Source: Adiantum capillus-veneris (Eukaryota; Streptophyta; Polypodiopsida; Polypodiales; Pteridaceae). Taken from it: 64,000 bases of DNA. The stretch is taken from the NCBI GenBank assembly GCA_014529385.2, contig CM043942.1, positions 1,344,501-1,408,500 of the forward strand, written 5' to 3'. The translations under genes and the position numbers were made by a program. The notes below the pieces were generated by a model. It was not told where the DNA came from and made no database searches. It saw only the letters and a list, made by a program, of their open reading frames with translations. This document shows positions 36,131 to 47,128 of this stretch, one piece after another (position 1 is the first letter of the stretch; the number at the start of each line of letters is the position of its first letter).

Positions 36131-38857
36131 TCATACCGTTTGAAATGAGCTTGTCACCCTTTGAAACCAATTGTTCCAGTTGGTAATAGGTGAGGATTTT
36201 TGCCAATAGTTTTCTATTACCCTAGGTGCCTCGTCAAGCTGCAAGGGTGGTAAGGTACTCTCCCAGGATCGAAATTGAAGTGGTTCATTAGGTGATTCTT
36301 GAACACTGGGAGGTGTGGATTCCTTTGTAGCTTCATGGAGGTCCACTACTATAGATGGAGGCTATGTAGAAGCTTTTACCTCTATGGATGTATTACATGA
36401 TGAGCTAGAATCTTCATGGGACTCCCCCCTTCCTGACCTAGGTGGAACAAATCGTTCTTTCTTTGGTACCCAAACTAGCTCGGGAGCGGGTGTGTAGCAT
36501 TCTGTGATTTTTTTCTTTCCACGATCATTGATTCGTTTTGGAGCTACGGGATTGGGCTCACTTGGGTCAGGTGTTAGGTAAGAGCACAATCTACGTTTTA
36601 GCACCCAGATTTGATCATTTCCTTGATAGTAGCCTTGGGCTTCCAATAGTTGTTTAGGGATCCATCGCAACATTTTCTTACTTTTCTTGGAGCGAGTGGT
36701 ACGTTTCTTACAAGGCTTCTGTTTTTTAGCACTAGCTATGGTCACTAAAGAAGCTTTAGGGACCCACTTGTATGTTTTCTTCGTTACATTAGGATGAGTC
36801 TTGTTGGAAGCGATATGCATTTCTTGTAGCATATTTAAGGGTATAGGCATTTCATCCCCCTCAGGTGTTACCCAGGTCGTCCCCCTATTTCCCCAAGTGT
36901 CTATGGTTGATGCTAGGTGGACCCAATCCACATTGTCTGATTCCGTCATACCCGGTAACACATCCATGTAAGGAGAATCTTGGCCAATGTCTGTATCCTT
37001 CTTACAAGTGTAACAATATTGTAGTGGAGCCGAGTGAACTGTGGTGTCAGAGCGATGATCAATAATGGTTTTACTCCCTAAGGGGTGTACCTTACCAGTC
37101 ACCAAATCCACTCTAAGGACAGAGTCTTGGAATTGCAAATAGACATGATTTTTTGACCAATCATGAACCATTTGTGCTTCCCTCATGAATGGTTGTCCTA
37201 AAATCATTTCATATGACATAAGGTGTTTAGAGAAATACATTACAATGAACGTATGTCGTACCTTGTGTCCTAGAACTTTGATCTTAAGATCCTTGAGCAT
37301 CCCCATAGGTTTGGCTATGGTACCATTTGCCATCTTTACCACAATGTTAGTAACACTGAGGCGGGGTTTTCCCATGGATTCCCAACAATATTTTGTAATG
37401 ATGCTAACTCCCGCACCACCATCAAGAATTCCCTTTATAGTTAATCCCTTGGTAGTGATGGGTAGGGTCGCATTAGACTCGTCGCCTTCAAAATACTGCC
37501 CTAATTCGTTAATGGGTACCTCGATCACAGACTCGTGTCCATCTAAGTCAAGTGATTGCACATGATTTTCCTCATCAATCATAATCGAGTCAGGCCTATT
37601 TGGTTGCGCAAACTGCGGTAATCCCGTTCGTAGCTCTCCGTTAAGGAATGCTCGAAGTGCAAGGAATAACTCAGGATCTCCATACAGCTTTGCTATGATC
37701 GTGGTTCGGACCTCAGAAGACATGAAGTCCACTAGTTTGGCAACATTCATTGGCGTTTTGTAGGGTGTAGGTCCTTGACTAGGAACTGGTGAGGATGGAA
37801 TCTCATATTCCTCAATGGGATCAGGTATTCCTTCGTTAAACATCCTTTCCAACAAGAAGGGTGTATGCTCACTTTCTGATGTCCCGTCCTCACTCCCTTC
37901 TTGGATGATACTAGATATGGCTAACGGTCTATGGTTCATGTGGGGTGGATGAACTTGTGTGGAAAACACTGTGTCATGAATTTTGACATGCATGGGTTCT
38001 GGTTCTAGTTTCCTTTGAGTCTCCTCCACTAAACCTCTTAGATGTTTCACCTGCTTAATCTTGTCTACTGGGTTTGGGTACGTCTCAATCTTCTTTTTAC
38101 GATTCTTCCCTTTTTGCCCCTGCGGTTTATCTTGGGGGTCTTGGATTGGATTTGGAAACACTTGTGGTGTTTTCAGAGGCTCTTTATGATTTTCTCTTAT
38201 TCGGTTTTCATTTGGTTCCATGTTACGGTTTTCTTTGTCGGTCTTTCCCTTTGTGGTATTGGTTCTAGTCTCCATTGTCTCGATTGAATCTGAATCATCC
38301 TCGAGGTCATTCATATACACGGGGTCATCTCCTGTTCCTATGTTTGTTTTGGAACTTGGCTTTGAATTTTCCGTATTCTGCGACTTCTTCCTTCGTGTCT
38401 TCTTTTTCTTTGCTTGGATAACTGACGCGGTATCTCTCTCTTCGAGGATATGGCCTGGCCCTTGAAGCATGGACCGTGTAATCGCATAAGCGGGTGCGAC
38501 GGGTGGTATTGGCGATGTCACACTAGCAATTTCGACCAAATTCAGGGGTGTGATTTTAGGCGCATTTGGGTTATAGGGGCATTGGGCAATCAAGTGATCT
38601 ATGCCACAACGATTACATGTGAGTATTGGCATTGCAGACATGCTCCCTTGATTCATTTGCATCTGTGCAGCATTCTTTTGCAGCCTAATAGGGCACTCCG
38701 CTGCTCGATGTGGTCCACCACACTCGTAGCATTGAAGAGGTGGCCTCCTAGCCTGGGTGTTGATATTTTGACCTCTGGATGCGAGAGCAGCAGCTTGATA
38801 AACCAGCTTGACTTGTCCCCAACAATCTTCCATGTAGTATATAGGACATTCTTCCAA
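36131..38857 (-). CDS. Zinc-knuckle, aspartic protease and WVPK-motif ORF of element C
   Basis: An open frame of 831 codons (38857-36362), then a single TAG and about 76 further codons in the same frame to 36131. Near the start are two short zinc knuckles, CYECGGPHRAAEC and CNRCGIDHLIAQC (spacing C-2-C-3-H-4-C). A long acidic/basic low-complexity middle follows. At about residue 477 is DGGAGVSII, a D-x-G-A protease active-site motif, and at about 553 MILGQPFM, the second conserved block. Downstream, about residues 698-800, are KWVPKASL, RWIPKQLL, IWVLKRRL and VWVPKKERF, a recurring Trp-Val/Ile-Pro/Leu-Lys motif of unknown role also seen in element B. It has no ATG of its own near the start: the frame is continuous with gag across one TAA, so it is probably expressed as a gag extension, or the stop is a mutation. 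Confidence 0.75.
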
Positions 38858-38890
38858 TGTATCAAGTCCGTAGGCAATACTAGTGTCTAT

Positions 38891-41311
38891 TTACTCCTCA
38901 CAGCCATCTGGATAAGCATTTGATGGCTCGCAACCCAATTGGTTCATAGGGGCGACTCTTGGATGTGGGGGCTGCGGTCCTAGCACAGGAGGTGGTGGCG
39001 GTGTAGCTTGTACAACATTTTGAGATCTAGGGACCATGTGTTGCGGTAGTTGCTCAACAGGTGGAGTAGGCATCAATACAGGAGCTCGAGGCGCATCCGT
39101 CCAGGCTACAGGTGGTCTATTTGCCATCATACGTTTGATCATTAAACAATCCTTAGCTTGGTGACCATACCTACCACATGCGTTGCAAGTTCCATTAAAT
39201 TTTACTCTAAACGTAGGGCACTCACTAGTGCTATGTGGACCTAAGCAAATGGAACACCATTGTTGCTCCCTTCTTGGATACATGTGACTATTTTGAGGGG
39301 GTCGATTATCCTTAAGAGACTCTTGGATTGCCTTGGTGAGGTCTGTCAAGAATGTCTCAAATACCTTTGTCTCATTGGCAATGGGCTTTGCAGTCATGGG
39401 TTCATACTCAATGGCTTGTGAGCTAGTGGATCTCGTGTCAGTAGACACCCTCATGCCTGCTATCATCAAGTTGTCCTCTAATTGGATTGCATTGGCAATG
39501 ACATCTTCCCAGGTTGTGATACCTCTAATCACTAGTCCATTATAGATTCCTTCATTCCTCAACCCTCGAATGAATCGATCAAGCAGTTGGTTATTGTTGA
39601 AGCGCTCATTTACAGGGCAGCGAGAGTTTAAGTGCTTTAGACGACTAATGAAGTCCCTTACTGACTCTCCTTCCTTACGTTCGGCCTTTTGTAGCTGAGA
39701 TGCTACACCCCAAAGCACACCTTCTCGTATGTACTCCTTTAGAAACAACCTTCGAAGGGTAGGGTAGATTGTTTTCTCGTCCACCCTTAGGGTCCTATAC
39801 CGATCTCCAACCTTCCCACTTAATGTCAAGCTTAAGGCATTGCACTTATGTAGTTCGTTGCGTTCCCCTAAGGAATCACATACTTGTTCAAACACTTCAA
39901 TGTGTTTCCTAGCATCTTCGTCCCCATTGAATTTTTGCGTGAGTTTGGCAATTTGTACTGCCTTACTTCTAGGCTCTCTATCAGATGCGTGACGCATATT
40001 TTCCGCGATAGATCGACCTATGGTTTGAGCAAACGCTGCCAAGTCACCTATGTGAGGAGGCAGGGCCGGTGGAGGTACTCTTGGAATCATATGTGGGAGA
40101 GGGATGGGTGCCGGTCTTGGCATATGTGTGGATGATGCAGGATATGGAACATAACCGGGCATAGGTCCACTCGGATAAGAGCTAGGGAGCGGCACTCGAG
40201 GAGCATAAGCAAGTGGTACAATTGGAGGTGTGGGGGCCATGTGTGCATAAGGGGCTAGAGGCACATATGGTCGAGGCCCCATATTAGGTACTACGACACT
40301 AGGTAGTGGCACTGCGCTAACCGTAGATGTCATTGGTACATTCTCTGTCAGGCTTATCCCTGGAGTGAGCACTGTGTTTTCCTTGATAGAGGGTTGAGCC
40401 AAGTTAGGGAAGCTAAAGTTTTCGCTCGGAGGCTCAGATTGCATAGAGACCCTAGGTGAAATGACGTAAGATGGATCCATGAGGCTCATTAGAGGAGTCT
40501 CCATTTGTGATAGAGTAGGCTGTTGAGCCTTGCTCGTATCCAGAAATCTGATGGGGCCAGTTGAGAGTATATTTACCCCTCGGTTTTGCCTTTCTGATTG
40601 AATAATGCCATGGATAACATTACAGATCATTTTCTGTTGATCTTCGATGCTCGTGGCACTAGAGGTGGATTGTACAATCTCTATCCATCCTACATGGTAG
40701 GCGTGGCCAGAGTGTAGATCCGTCAACACCTCAGTGTGGAGGTCGTATGTCCAATGATCATTAATGAACAATCCTTCTAAAGTCGACGTGTTAACGGTTT
40801 CTTGTGAGGTAGAAGCAATGTTGCTCCCCGTGGTTTTACTTGTCACCAATGGTACTCTAGAGGGAACTTCTGAAGGAGGCAGCTCAACAGGGCCTTCTTG
40901 GTAAGAAATTGGTAGGATATCCACATGGAAACTCTTTGGGGGTGTGGGGTCCACGTGCGATGTGAAAGGAGATTCCACTTCCCCACCCCCTTCGTGTGCT
41001 TCATTTGCATCAGGTTCCGAGCGAGTAGCTCTACCTAATGTTTCCATGAAACGACTAAACATACTAGTACTAGGCTGTGGAGCTTCGGGAGGTGCATGGC
41101 CTTCTCTCTCAGTGTTTTGGTTAGGGTATGCTTCCATGATTTCTGAGTCGGAGGAGGAATCACTAGCGGCTATTTTAGGGTCTTGGGTGGTGCTACCTTG
41201 TGTCCCCGCTGAGGGTCTAGAGCTTATCGTGGATGGGTAATGGGTGTCTGTATGAACAGAGGCACCCTCAATATGCTCGTGTTCTAGCACCCACCCAGAG
41301 CGTAAGTGCAT
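38891..41311 (-). CDS. Gag (capsid and nucleocapsid) of element C
   Basis: 806 codons from ATG at 41311 (MHLRSGWVLEHEHIEG) to TAA at 38891-38893, uninterrupted. The N-terminal half is Pro/Ser-rich. About residues 455-610 carry a retrotransposon gag (capsid) domain with landmarks LTQKFNGDEDARKHIEVFEQ, KVGDRYRTL, FLKEYIREGVLWG and ESVRDFISRLKHLNSRCP. Two zinc knuckles follow at about 685-725 (CSICLGPHSTSEC and CNACGRYGHQAKDC). Gag forms the virus-like particle and binds RNA. An intact gag in an element without RT would let its RNA be packaged by its own or a related particle. The next ORF is in the same frame 36 bases on, separated only by the TAA. Confidence 0.88.
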   Translation of the reverse strand: MHLRSGWVLEHEHIEGASVHTDTHYPSTISSRPSAGTQGSTTQDPKIAASDSSSDSEIMEAYPNQNTEREGHAPPEAPQPSTSMFSRFMETLGRATRSEPDANEAHEGGGEVESPFTSHVDPTPPKSFHVDILPISYQEGPVELPPSEVPSRVPLVTSKTTGSNIASTSQETVNTSTLEGLFINDHWTYDLHTEVLTDLHSGHAYHVGWIEIVQSTSSATSIEDQQKMICNVIHGIIQSERQNRGVNILSTGPIRFLDTSKAQQPTLSQMETPLMSLMDPSYVISPRVSMQSEPPSENFSFPNLAQPSIKENTVLTPGISLTENVPMTSTVSAVPLPSVVVPNMGPRPYVPLAPYAHMAPTPPIVPLAYAPRVPLPSSYPSGPMPGYVPYPASSTHMPRPAPIPLPHMIPRVPPPALPPHIGDLAAFAQTIGRSIAENMRHASDREPRSKAVQIAKLTQKFNGDEDARKHIEVFEQVCDSLGERNELHKCNALSLTLSGKVGDRYRTLRVDEKTIYPTLRRLFLKEYIREGVLWGVASQLQKAERKEGESVRDFISRLKHLNSRCPVNERFNNNQLLDRFIRGLRNEGIYNGLVIRGITTWEDVIANAIQLEDNLMIAGMRVSTDTRSTSSQAIEYEPMTAKPIANETKVFETFLTDLTKAIQESLKDNRPPQNSHMYPRREQQWCSICLGPHSTSECPTFRVKFNGTCNACGRYGHQAKDCLMIKRMMANRPPVAWTDAPRAPVLMPTPPVEQLPQHMVPRSQNVVQATPPPPPVLGPQPPHPRVAPMNQLGCEPSNAYPDGCEE

Positions 41312-42270
41312 GTGCTTTTGATACCCTAAGGTGTCAAAAAGCTGCTCTAGGAGGCCTTGTGACTAGTTTTTAGCGTGTTTTTTGTTTGTTTTTTTGCTAG
41401 ATTTTTTAGAGCGTGTCGTGGAATGGGCCGTGTGATAGCTCAAAACGAGCGTATCGGTCAGAGGGTCGTGCCGTGCTTTACAGCCCTCCGTTTGGTCACT
41501 CTATGCCCTCGGAATCCCTAAAACTGTCAATTTCCAGTAGGGAACTAGGCCCAAACTAGAAAGTCTAAGGGTGCAAGTGGGAAGAGAAAGGAGGAGAGTG
41601 AAGGACTTGTCCCACATGCTCTCATTCTCTCTTGAGGGAGTAGGGTATATATATAAGAGTGAGTCTAGTTTATATCATAAGACTGAGGACTGAGGCCTGG
41701 GCCTGGGCTTGGGGGCTTGGGAAAATGATCTCGATCTATCTTTTATACAAACCAACCGGTCCGTTTTAAAAGTCTCGTTTTTTATTTTCGAAAAATTTAA
41801 CCGCCCGCTCGCTCGCGTTTTTATTTTTCTTTTTTGTTTTTCGAATTTTTTTTTTCAATTTTTTATTTTTTATTTTTTAAATGCAAAAAATACAGAAATT
41901 GAAAACGCTGAAATTGAAAATGCAGAAATGCAGAAATTGAAAAAACGTAGAAATGCAGAAAATTGCAGAAATTGAAAACGCCGAACTTGAAAATGCAAAA
42001 ATTGCAGAAAATTGAAAAAACGCAGAAATGCAGAAAATTGCAGAAATTGAAAACGCCGAACTTGAAAATGCAGAAATTGCAGAAATTTGAAAAAACGCAG
42101 AAATGCAGAAAATTGCAGAATTTGAAACTTGACAGCAAATGCAGAAAACGCAAAAAACAGAAATCTCCACACACTCCTTCCCTGCCTTTCCTATGATAGA
42201 AATTGCACCACAAGGAAGCGTAAAGTGCTAACCGAGCTTAGTGTAGGGCATATCCCCGGCAGCGGCGCCA
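41312..42270 (-). other. Element C 5' leader
   Basis: About 960 bases between primer site and gag ATG. It contains the 75-base tandem repeat (41881-42150) and GTATATATATAAG at about 41643-41656. No supported ORF: the 97-116 codon frames on this strand are readings of the repeat. Confidence 0.6.
41881..42150. repeat. 75-base tandem repeat in element C leader
   Basis: Units with AACGCAGAAATGCAGAAAAT, TGCAGAAATTGAAAACGCCG and AACTTGAAAATGCA recur with starts 75 bases apart (41946, 42021, 42096), with a degenerate copy to the left. Each unit is itself made of shorter GCAGAAATTGAAAA-like pieces. The frames open on both strands across it encode only the repeat. Confidence 0.9.
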
Positions 42271-42271
42271 A
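42253..42271 (-). other. Primer binding site of element C (tRNA-Asp type)
   Basis: The minus strand reads TGGCGCCGCTGCCGGGGA three to four bases from the 5' LTR. It matches, with one difference, the complement of the 3' end of plant tRNA-Asp, the primer commonly used by Athila/Tat-type Ty3 elements. Confidence 0.85.
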
Positions 42272-42274
42272 AAA

Positions 42275-42519
42275 TGTGCGCTCCTTGCCGCACTGTCGAA
42301 GCAAGGGACTTGCCAATACACCATATGCGAGCCACAAACGGCTCCAAGCACACAACAAGCCTAAACTAGCAAGCTCAAGAGAACAAAGGGTGTGTCACTC
42401 ACCACTCTACGCTCGCCTTCGTGGTGGATTCCTCGCCGCGATGAAGAAGAAGCTGCAGTCGTGCCGCGCTCAACCGCTTCGCCGCCGTCGTGCCTTCATA
42501 ATGCTCGATCGCACACACA

Positions 42520-42561
<42 letters not shown>

Positions 42562-42867
42562 AGGAGGTGAAGAAGAAGAAGATGGAGATGGAGATGGAGA
42601 TGGAGCAAGAGCACTCTTCTATTGCACAAATGAGAGAATGAGTAAAAATTAGGTTTAGTTGGCTTTTATAGGAGCTCACCCCATTCACACTTGGGCGCCC
42701 ATGCTTAACCAACTAATCCCTTGAATGTCCAAGTTAAAGTGCGCCTCTCATCGGCGATCACTCTACCTTTCCCTATTGGTCCGACAAGCCCGGTACCTGA
42801 CTCTACCAAATACATAATACACGTCCGTCGTAGGCGATAGGGTGTCCGTGTGCCGTGAGGGTTAACA
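42275..42867 (-). repeat. Element C 5' LTR
   Basis: 593 bases, same length as 33905-34497, with about seven substitutions and a shifted CT/CA boundary. TATAAAAG on the minus strand at 42663-42670. Confidence 0.95.
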
Positions 42868-42872
42868 GTGAA

Positions 42873-43108
42873 GCAAGGCGGGAGCTCCATTAAGGGTATA
42901 ATCCCTTTGTAAACTACTTCTTTTTTTGAAGTACTAAAGCCATTGAGTGGCTGCTTTCCCGTGGACGTAGCCCACATTGGGTGAACTACGTATATCATGT
43001 GTACTCTCTCTCTCTCTCTCTACTCTATAATCTCGTGTATGTAAATCTGTCTCTATCCATTAAGTAATCTACTTAATTATCTATTTAGCTACGTCTTATT
43101 TCCTAACA
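42873..43108 (+). repeat. Element D 5' LTR, second part
   Basis: Continues D's LTR after element C, from GCAAGGCGGGAGCTCC to TTATTTCCTAACA. A CT microsatellite lies at about 43005-43021. Same order and content as 47634-47870. Confidence 0.93.
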
Positions 43109-43110
43109 AC

Positions 43111-43123
43111 TGGTATCAGAGCA
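43111..43123 (+). other. Primer binding site of element D (initiator-Met tRNA)
   Basis: TGGTATCAGAGCA two bases after the LTR end, complementary to initiator-Met tRNA. Confidence 0.9.
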
Positions 43124-43181
43124 AGGTTTGCTTGTAGCTAAATTATCTCAAGGAAAGCTTTCCTTGAATTGAGTGGGAGTT

Positions 43182-46100
43182 ATGGCGGAGGAAGGGAAGC
43201 TCAAGATTGAGAAGTTCAACAGCAAAAACTACCAACATTGCAAGATGCAGATTGAAGACTCAGTCTCTACCAGAAGGACCTCTATTTGCCACTAGGCGGT
43301 CTTGCGAAGAAGCCCACAACAATGGCAGATGAAGCATGGATTGTCCTTGATCGAAAGGCACTGGGAACAATCCGGTTAAGCTTGGCGTCAACGGTGGCCT
43401 TCAATGTTTCGGAGATGAAGACCACGGAGGACTTGATGAAGTCACTTGACGACTTCTACGAGAAACCATCGGCATCCAATAAGGTATTTCTTATGAAGCG
43501 CTTGTTCAATCTAAAGATGGCAGAGAATGGTTCAGTTGCAAAACACCTAAATGACTTTAACACAAACATAAGTCAACTTCGATCAGTGAAAATCAATTTC
43601 GATGATGAAGTGCGAGCTCTCCTTATACTATCATCTCTACCGGATAGTTGGGACAGCCTTGTGATGGCTGTAAGTAATTCTATCTCTGGCACAAGTACTC
43701 TTAAGTTTGATGCTGTTGTGGGTGTTCTCCTAAGCGAGGAAATGCGAAGGAGAAGCACAGGAGAATCATCAAGTGCTGCACTATCAGTGGAAACAAGAGG
43801 AAGGCCTAAGGAGAGTTTCAAAAACCAAAAGGGTCGTGATCGCTCAAGGCGGAGCAAGTCACGCACAAAGTCAGTTCTTGAATGTTGGAACTGCGGCAAG
43901 AAGGGCCACGTCAAGAAGGATTGCTGGTCCAAGAAGAAGAAGAAGGAGACAGAGTCTCAAGACAACAAGCCAACATTGGAGGCCAATGTGGCAAGTAAAG
44001 TAGAGCAAGATGCTCTAATTCTCTCATTAGACAATGTGTCTAATTCCTGGATAGTAGATTCCGGGGCTTCATTCCATGCGACACCACACAAGCAACATTT
44101 CCAAGACTACACCAAAGGTAATTTTGGGTATCTATACTTGGGAGATGATGAAGCTTGTGAGATTGTCGGCAAAGGTACAGTTTCTGTCAAAACTGCTAAC
44201 GGAAATGAATGGAAGCTTAAAGATGTTAGGCATGTTCCTTCTCTTCGCAAAAATTTGATCTCTACAGGACAATTGGATGATGAAGGTCACAACATTGCAT
44301 TCGGAAACAAACGGTGGAAGATCTCAAAGGGATCTTTGGTGGTTGCCAAGGGTGAAAAAGTCGGTACACTTTACTTGTGTACTGTTAGCATGCAACCTTC
44401 AGCTTGTGCAGCAACTACAGAAGTTGAGAGTGCGGTGTGGCACTACCGACTTGGGCATATGAGTGTCAAAGGAATGCAAATCCTTCAAACAAAGAAGCTT
44501 CTACCAGGTTTGAAAAAAGTGGACTTAGAGTTCTGTGAAGATTGTGTTTATGGTAAACAAAAGAGGGTAAAATTTCAAAAATCAGGAAATGAAAGAAAAA
44601 ATAAAAAACTTGAGTTGGTTCATTCTGATGTTTGGGGTCCTGCAAGTACACCATCACTTGGTGGCTCATTGTACTATGTAACATTCATAGACGATGCGAC
44701 TAGAAAAACATGGGTTTATGTCATGAAGAATAAATCCGATGTATTTTCCATATTTCAAAGGTGGAAAGCCTTTGTGGAGAATGAAACAGGTACCAAGGTT
44801 AAATGGCTCAGATCTGACAATGGAGGCGAATATTGTAGCCAAGCTTTTGAAAGCTTTTGTGCTAGCAATGGCATTCGGAGGCAAAGGACAACCCCAAGGA
44901 CACCTCAACAAAATGGGATTTCGGAAAGGATGAACAGGACAATCATGGAACGAGCACGAAGCATGCGGCTACATGCAGGCCTACCGCTTGAGCTTTGGGC
45001 AGAAGATGTAAGTACGTCTGTGTACTTAATCAATCGGTCACCCTCAACGGCATTGGATGGGGGAGTTCCAGAAGAGGCATGGACAGGTAAACCGGTGAAT
45101 TATGAATTTCTCAAAGTGTTTGGGTGTGAGGCTTTCATGCACATAGATAGAATCCTAAGATCAAAGTTAGATGCAAAGTCCAAAAAGTGTTTCTTCATTG
45201 GCTATGGAGAAGGAGACTTTGGGTATCGCCTATGGAATCCTGAAGATGGTAAAATCTTAAGGAGTAGGGATGTAATTTTTAACGAACAAAATATGTACAA
45301 AGATTACTTGGAAAGAAAACAAACAAAAGAAACAGGTGATGAGTACATGGAGCTTGAGGAAGGTGAAGACTCAAGGACTGCAAACAGTGACAATGTGCAA
45401 CAACGTCAACCAAATGAGGAGCCTCAACCTATTCCCAGAAGATCTACAAGAGCAAGTAGACCTCCAGAAAGGTTTGTTCCTTCCTTCAACCATCTCTTGA
45501 TCTCAGATTTTGGAGAGCCGAAATCATATGAAGAAGCTATGCAACATGAATCCAAAGAAGAATGGACGAAGAGCATGCAAGTGGAGATGGACTCACTACA
45601 TCGCAACCAAACATGGGAGTTGGTTGAGTTGCCTAAAGGTAAGCGGGCACTTCAAAACAAATGGGTGTACAAGCTAAAGGAAGAAGAAGGTGGGAAGAAA
45701 AGGTACAAGTCTAAGCTTGTGGTAAAAGGTTTTTCTCAAAAGAAAGCTATTGACTTCACTGAAATATTTTCTCCTGTTGTAAAAATGAACTGAATTAGGC
45801 TTGTCTTAAGCCTTGTGGCTGCTCATGATCTAAATCTCGAGCAAATGGATGTAAATACGGCATTCCCTCACGGTGACTTAGAGGAGGAAATCTACATTCT
45901 TCAACCAAAGGGGTATGAAGTAAAAGGTAAGGAGAAAATGGTTTGCAGATTAAAGAAGAGCTTGTATGGTTTAAAGCAAGCATCAAGACAATGGTACTTG
46001 AAGTTTGATCGATGGATGTTGGATCATGGATTCACAAGATGCAACTCGGATCACTACGTCTACATGAAGAATGGGAGATGGGAAATTCATCATCCTAATG

Positions 46101-47068
46101 TTGTATGTTGATGACATGTTGATTGCAAGTGCTAACATGCAGGACATCAAAGACCTAAAAGAGGAGTTGTCCAAATCTTTTTCAATGAAAGATTTAGGTG
46201 CTGCAAAGAGGATACTTGGTTTGAAAATATCAAGGGACAGGACGAAGAAGACAATAAAGCTATCTCAAGAAGATTACATCAAGAAGGTACTAGAAAGGTT
46301 TGCAATGCAAAATGAAAAACCAGTTTCTACACCTTTGGATGGTCATTTTAAACTAACGAAGGATATGTGTCCAAAGACACAAGAGGAGATAGCCTATATG
46401 TCTAAAGTTCCATATGCTGCAGCGGTAGGTTCTCTAATGTATGCTATGGTCTGGACAAGGCCAGACATTGCACATGCAGTGGGACTTGTGAGTAGGTTCA
46501 TGGACAACCCAGGTAAAGAGCATTGGCAAGCTGTGAAGTGGATACTTAGGTATCTAAAAGGGACAACAACAAATGCTTTGTATTTTGGAGGAACTGATAT
46601 TTTTCTAGAAGGGTATGCTGAAGCAGATATGGCAGGTGACAAAGATACTTGAAGGAGCACTACTGGCTATGTGTTCATGATTGGAGGCACAGCAGTAAGC
46701 TGGGCTTCAAAGCTGCAGAACTTGTGGTTTCACTTTCGACCACGGAAACAGAGTATGTAGCAATGACGGAGGCAAGCAAAGAAATTATGTGGCTTCACAG
46801 ATTCTTAGAAGATCTTGGATTCAAACAAGACAATTGTGTCTTGTACAGTGATAGCCAAAGCGCTATCCATCTTGCGAAGAACTCAGCCTTTCATTCAAGG
46901 ACAAAGCACATTGAGGTGAGATATCACTTCATACGCACTCTTTTGGAAGAGGGACAACTAAAGCTAGGAAAGGTGCATACAAGTGAAAATCCTGCAGACA
47001 TGTTTACAAAGGTGGTCAACAAGGAGAAGTTGAGCTTTTTCTCATCTTCAATCGGCATTCAAGGATAA
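43182..47068 (+). pseudogene. Copia gag-pol polyprotein of element D, nearly intact but broken
   Basis: Starts MAEEGKLKIEKFN at ATG 43182. An early frameshift near 43268 moves to the main frame (from 43286), which is open for 835 codons. Domain order: gag; zinc knuckle CWNCGKKGHVKKDC (43882-43923); protease IVDSGASFHAT (44055); integrase with HYRLGHMS zinc domain (44441), catalytic Asp in HSDVWGPA, Asp in WLRSDNGGEY (44815) and Glu in NGISERMNRT (44918); then reverse transcriptase from WELVELPKGKRALQNKWV (45613). Breaks: in-frame TGA at 45791-45793, a two-base deletion near 46068 just before the catalytic YVDDMLIAS (about 46104), TGA at 46650-46652, and a frameshift near 46722 in RNase H. Elements E and D share the family, and comparison with E places these lesions. 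Copia order (integrase before RT) is clear. Confidence 0.93.
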
Positions 47069-47128
47069 GAAGCCAGAATGGAAAGCAGTCACAGGTTTGG
47101 TTTGGAGATCAGTCTCCAAGTGGGAGAT

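Larger units (their letters stand above)
33905..42867 (-). mobile_element. Element C: gag-protease LTR retroelement without RT or integrase
   Basis: Two 593-base LTRs with TGTGCG...TTAACA ends, GTGAA target duplication, a tRNA-Asp primer site next to the right LTR and a polypurine tract next to the left LTR define a complete minus-strand element of 8963 bases. Its coding capacity is gag (38891-41311) and a protease ORF (36131-38857). No reverse transcriptase, RNase H or integrase motif is present anywhere inside. The LTRs differ at about seven single positions plus a microsatellite, so it moved recently and must have used enzymes from another element (inference). The primer type and gag zinc knuckles suggest the Athila/Tat branch of Ty3/gypsy. 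Confidence 0.92.

Noticed and set aside
41863-42213. Phe/Cys-rich frames of about 100 codons in all three minus frames
   Set aside because: All three frames stay open because the DNA is a 75-base repeat; no single frame is favoured.
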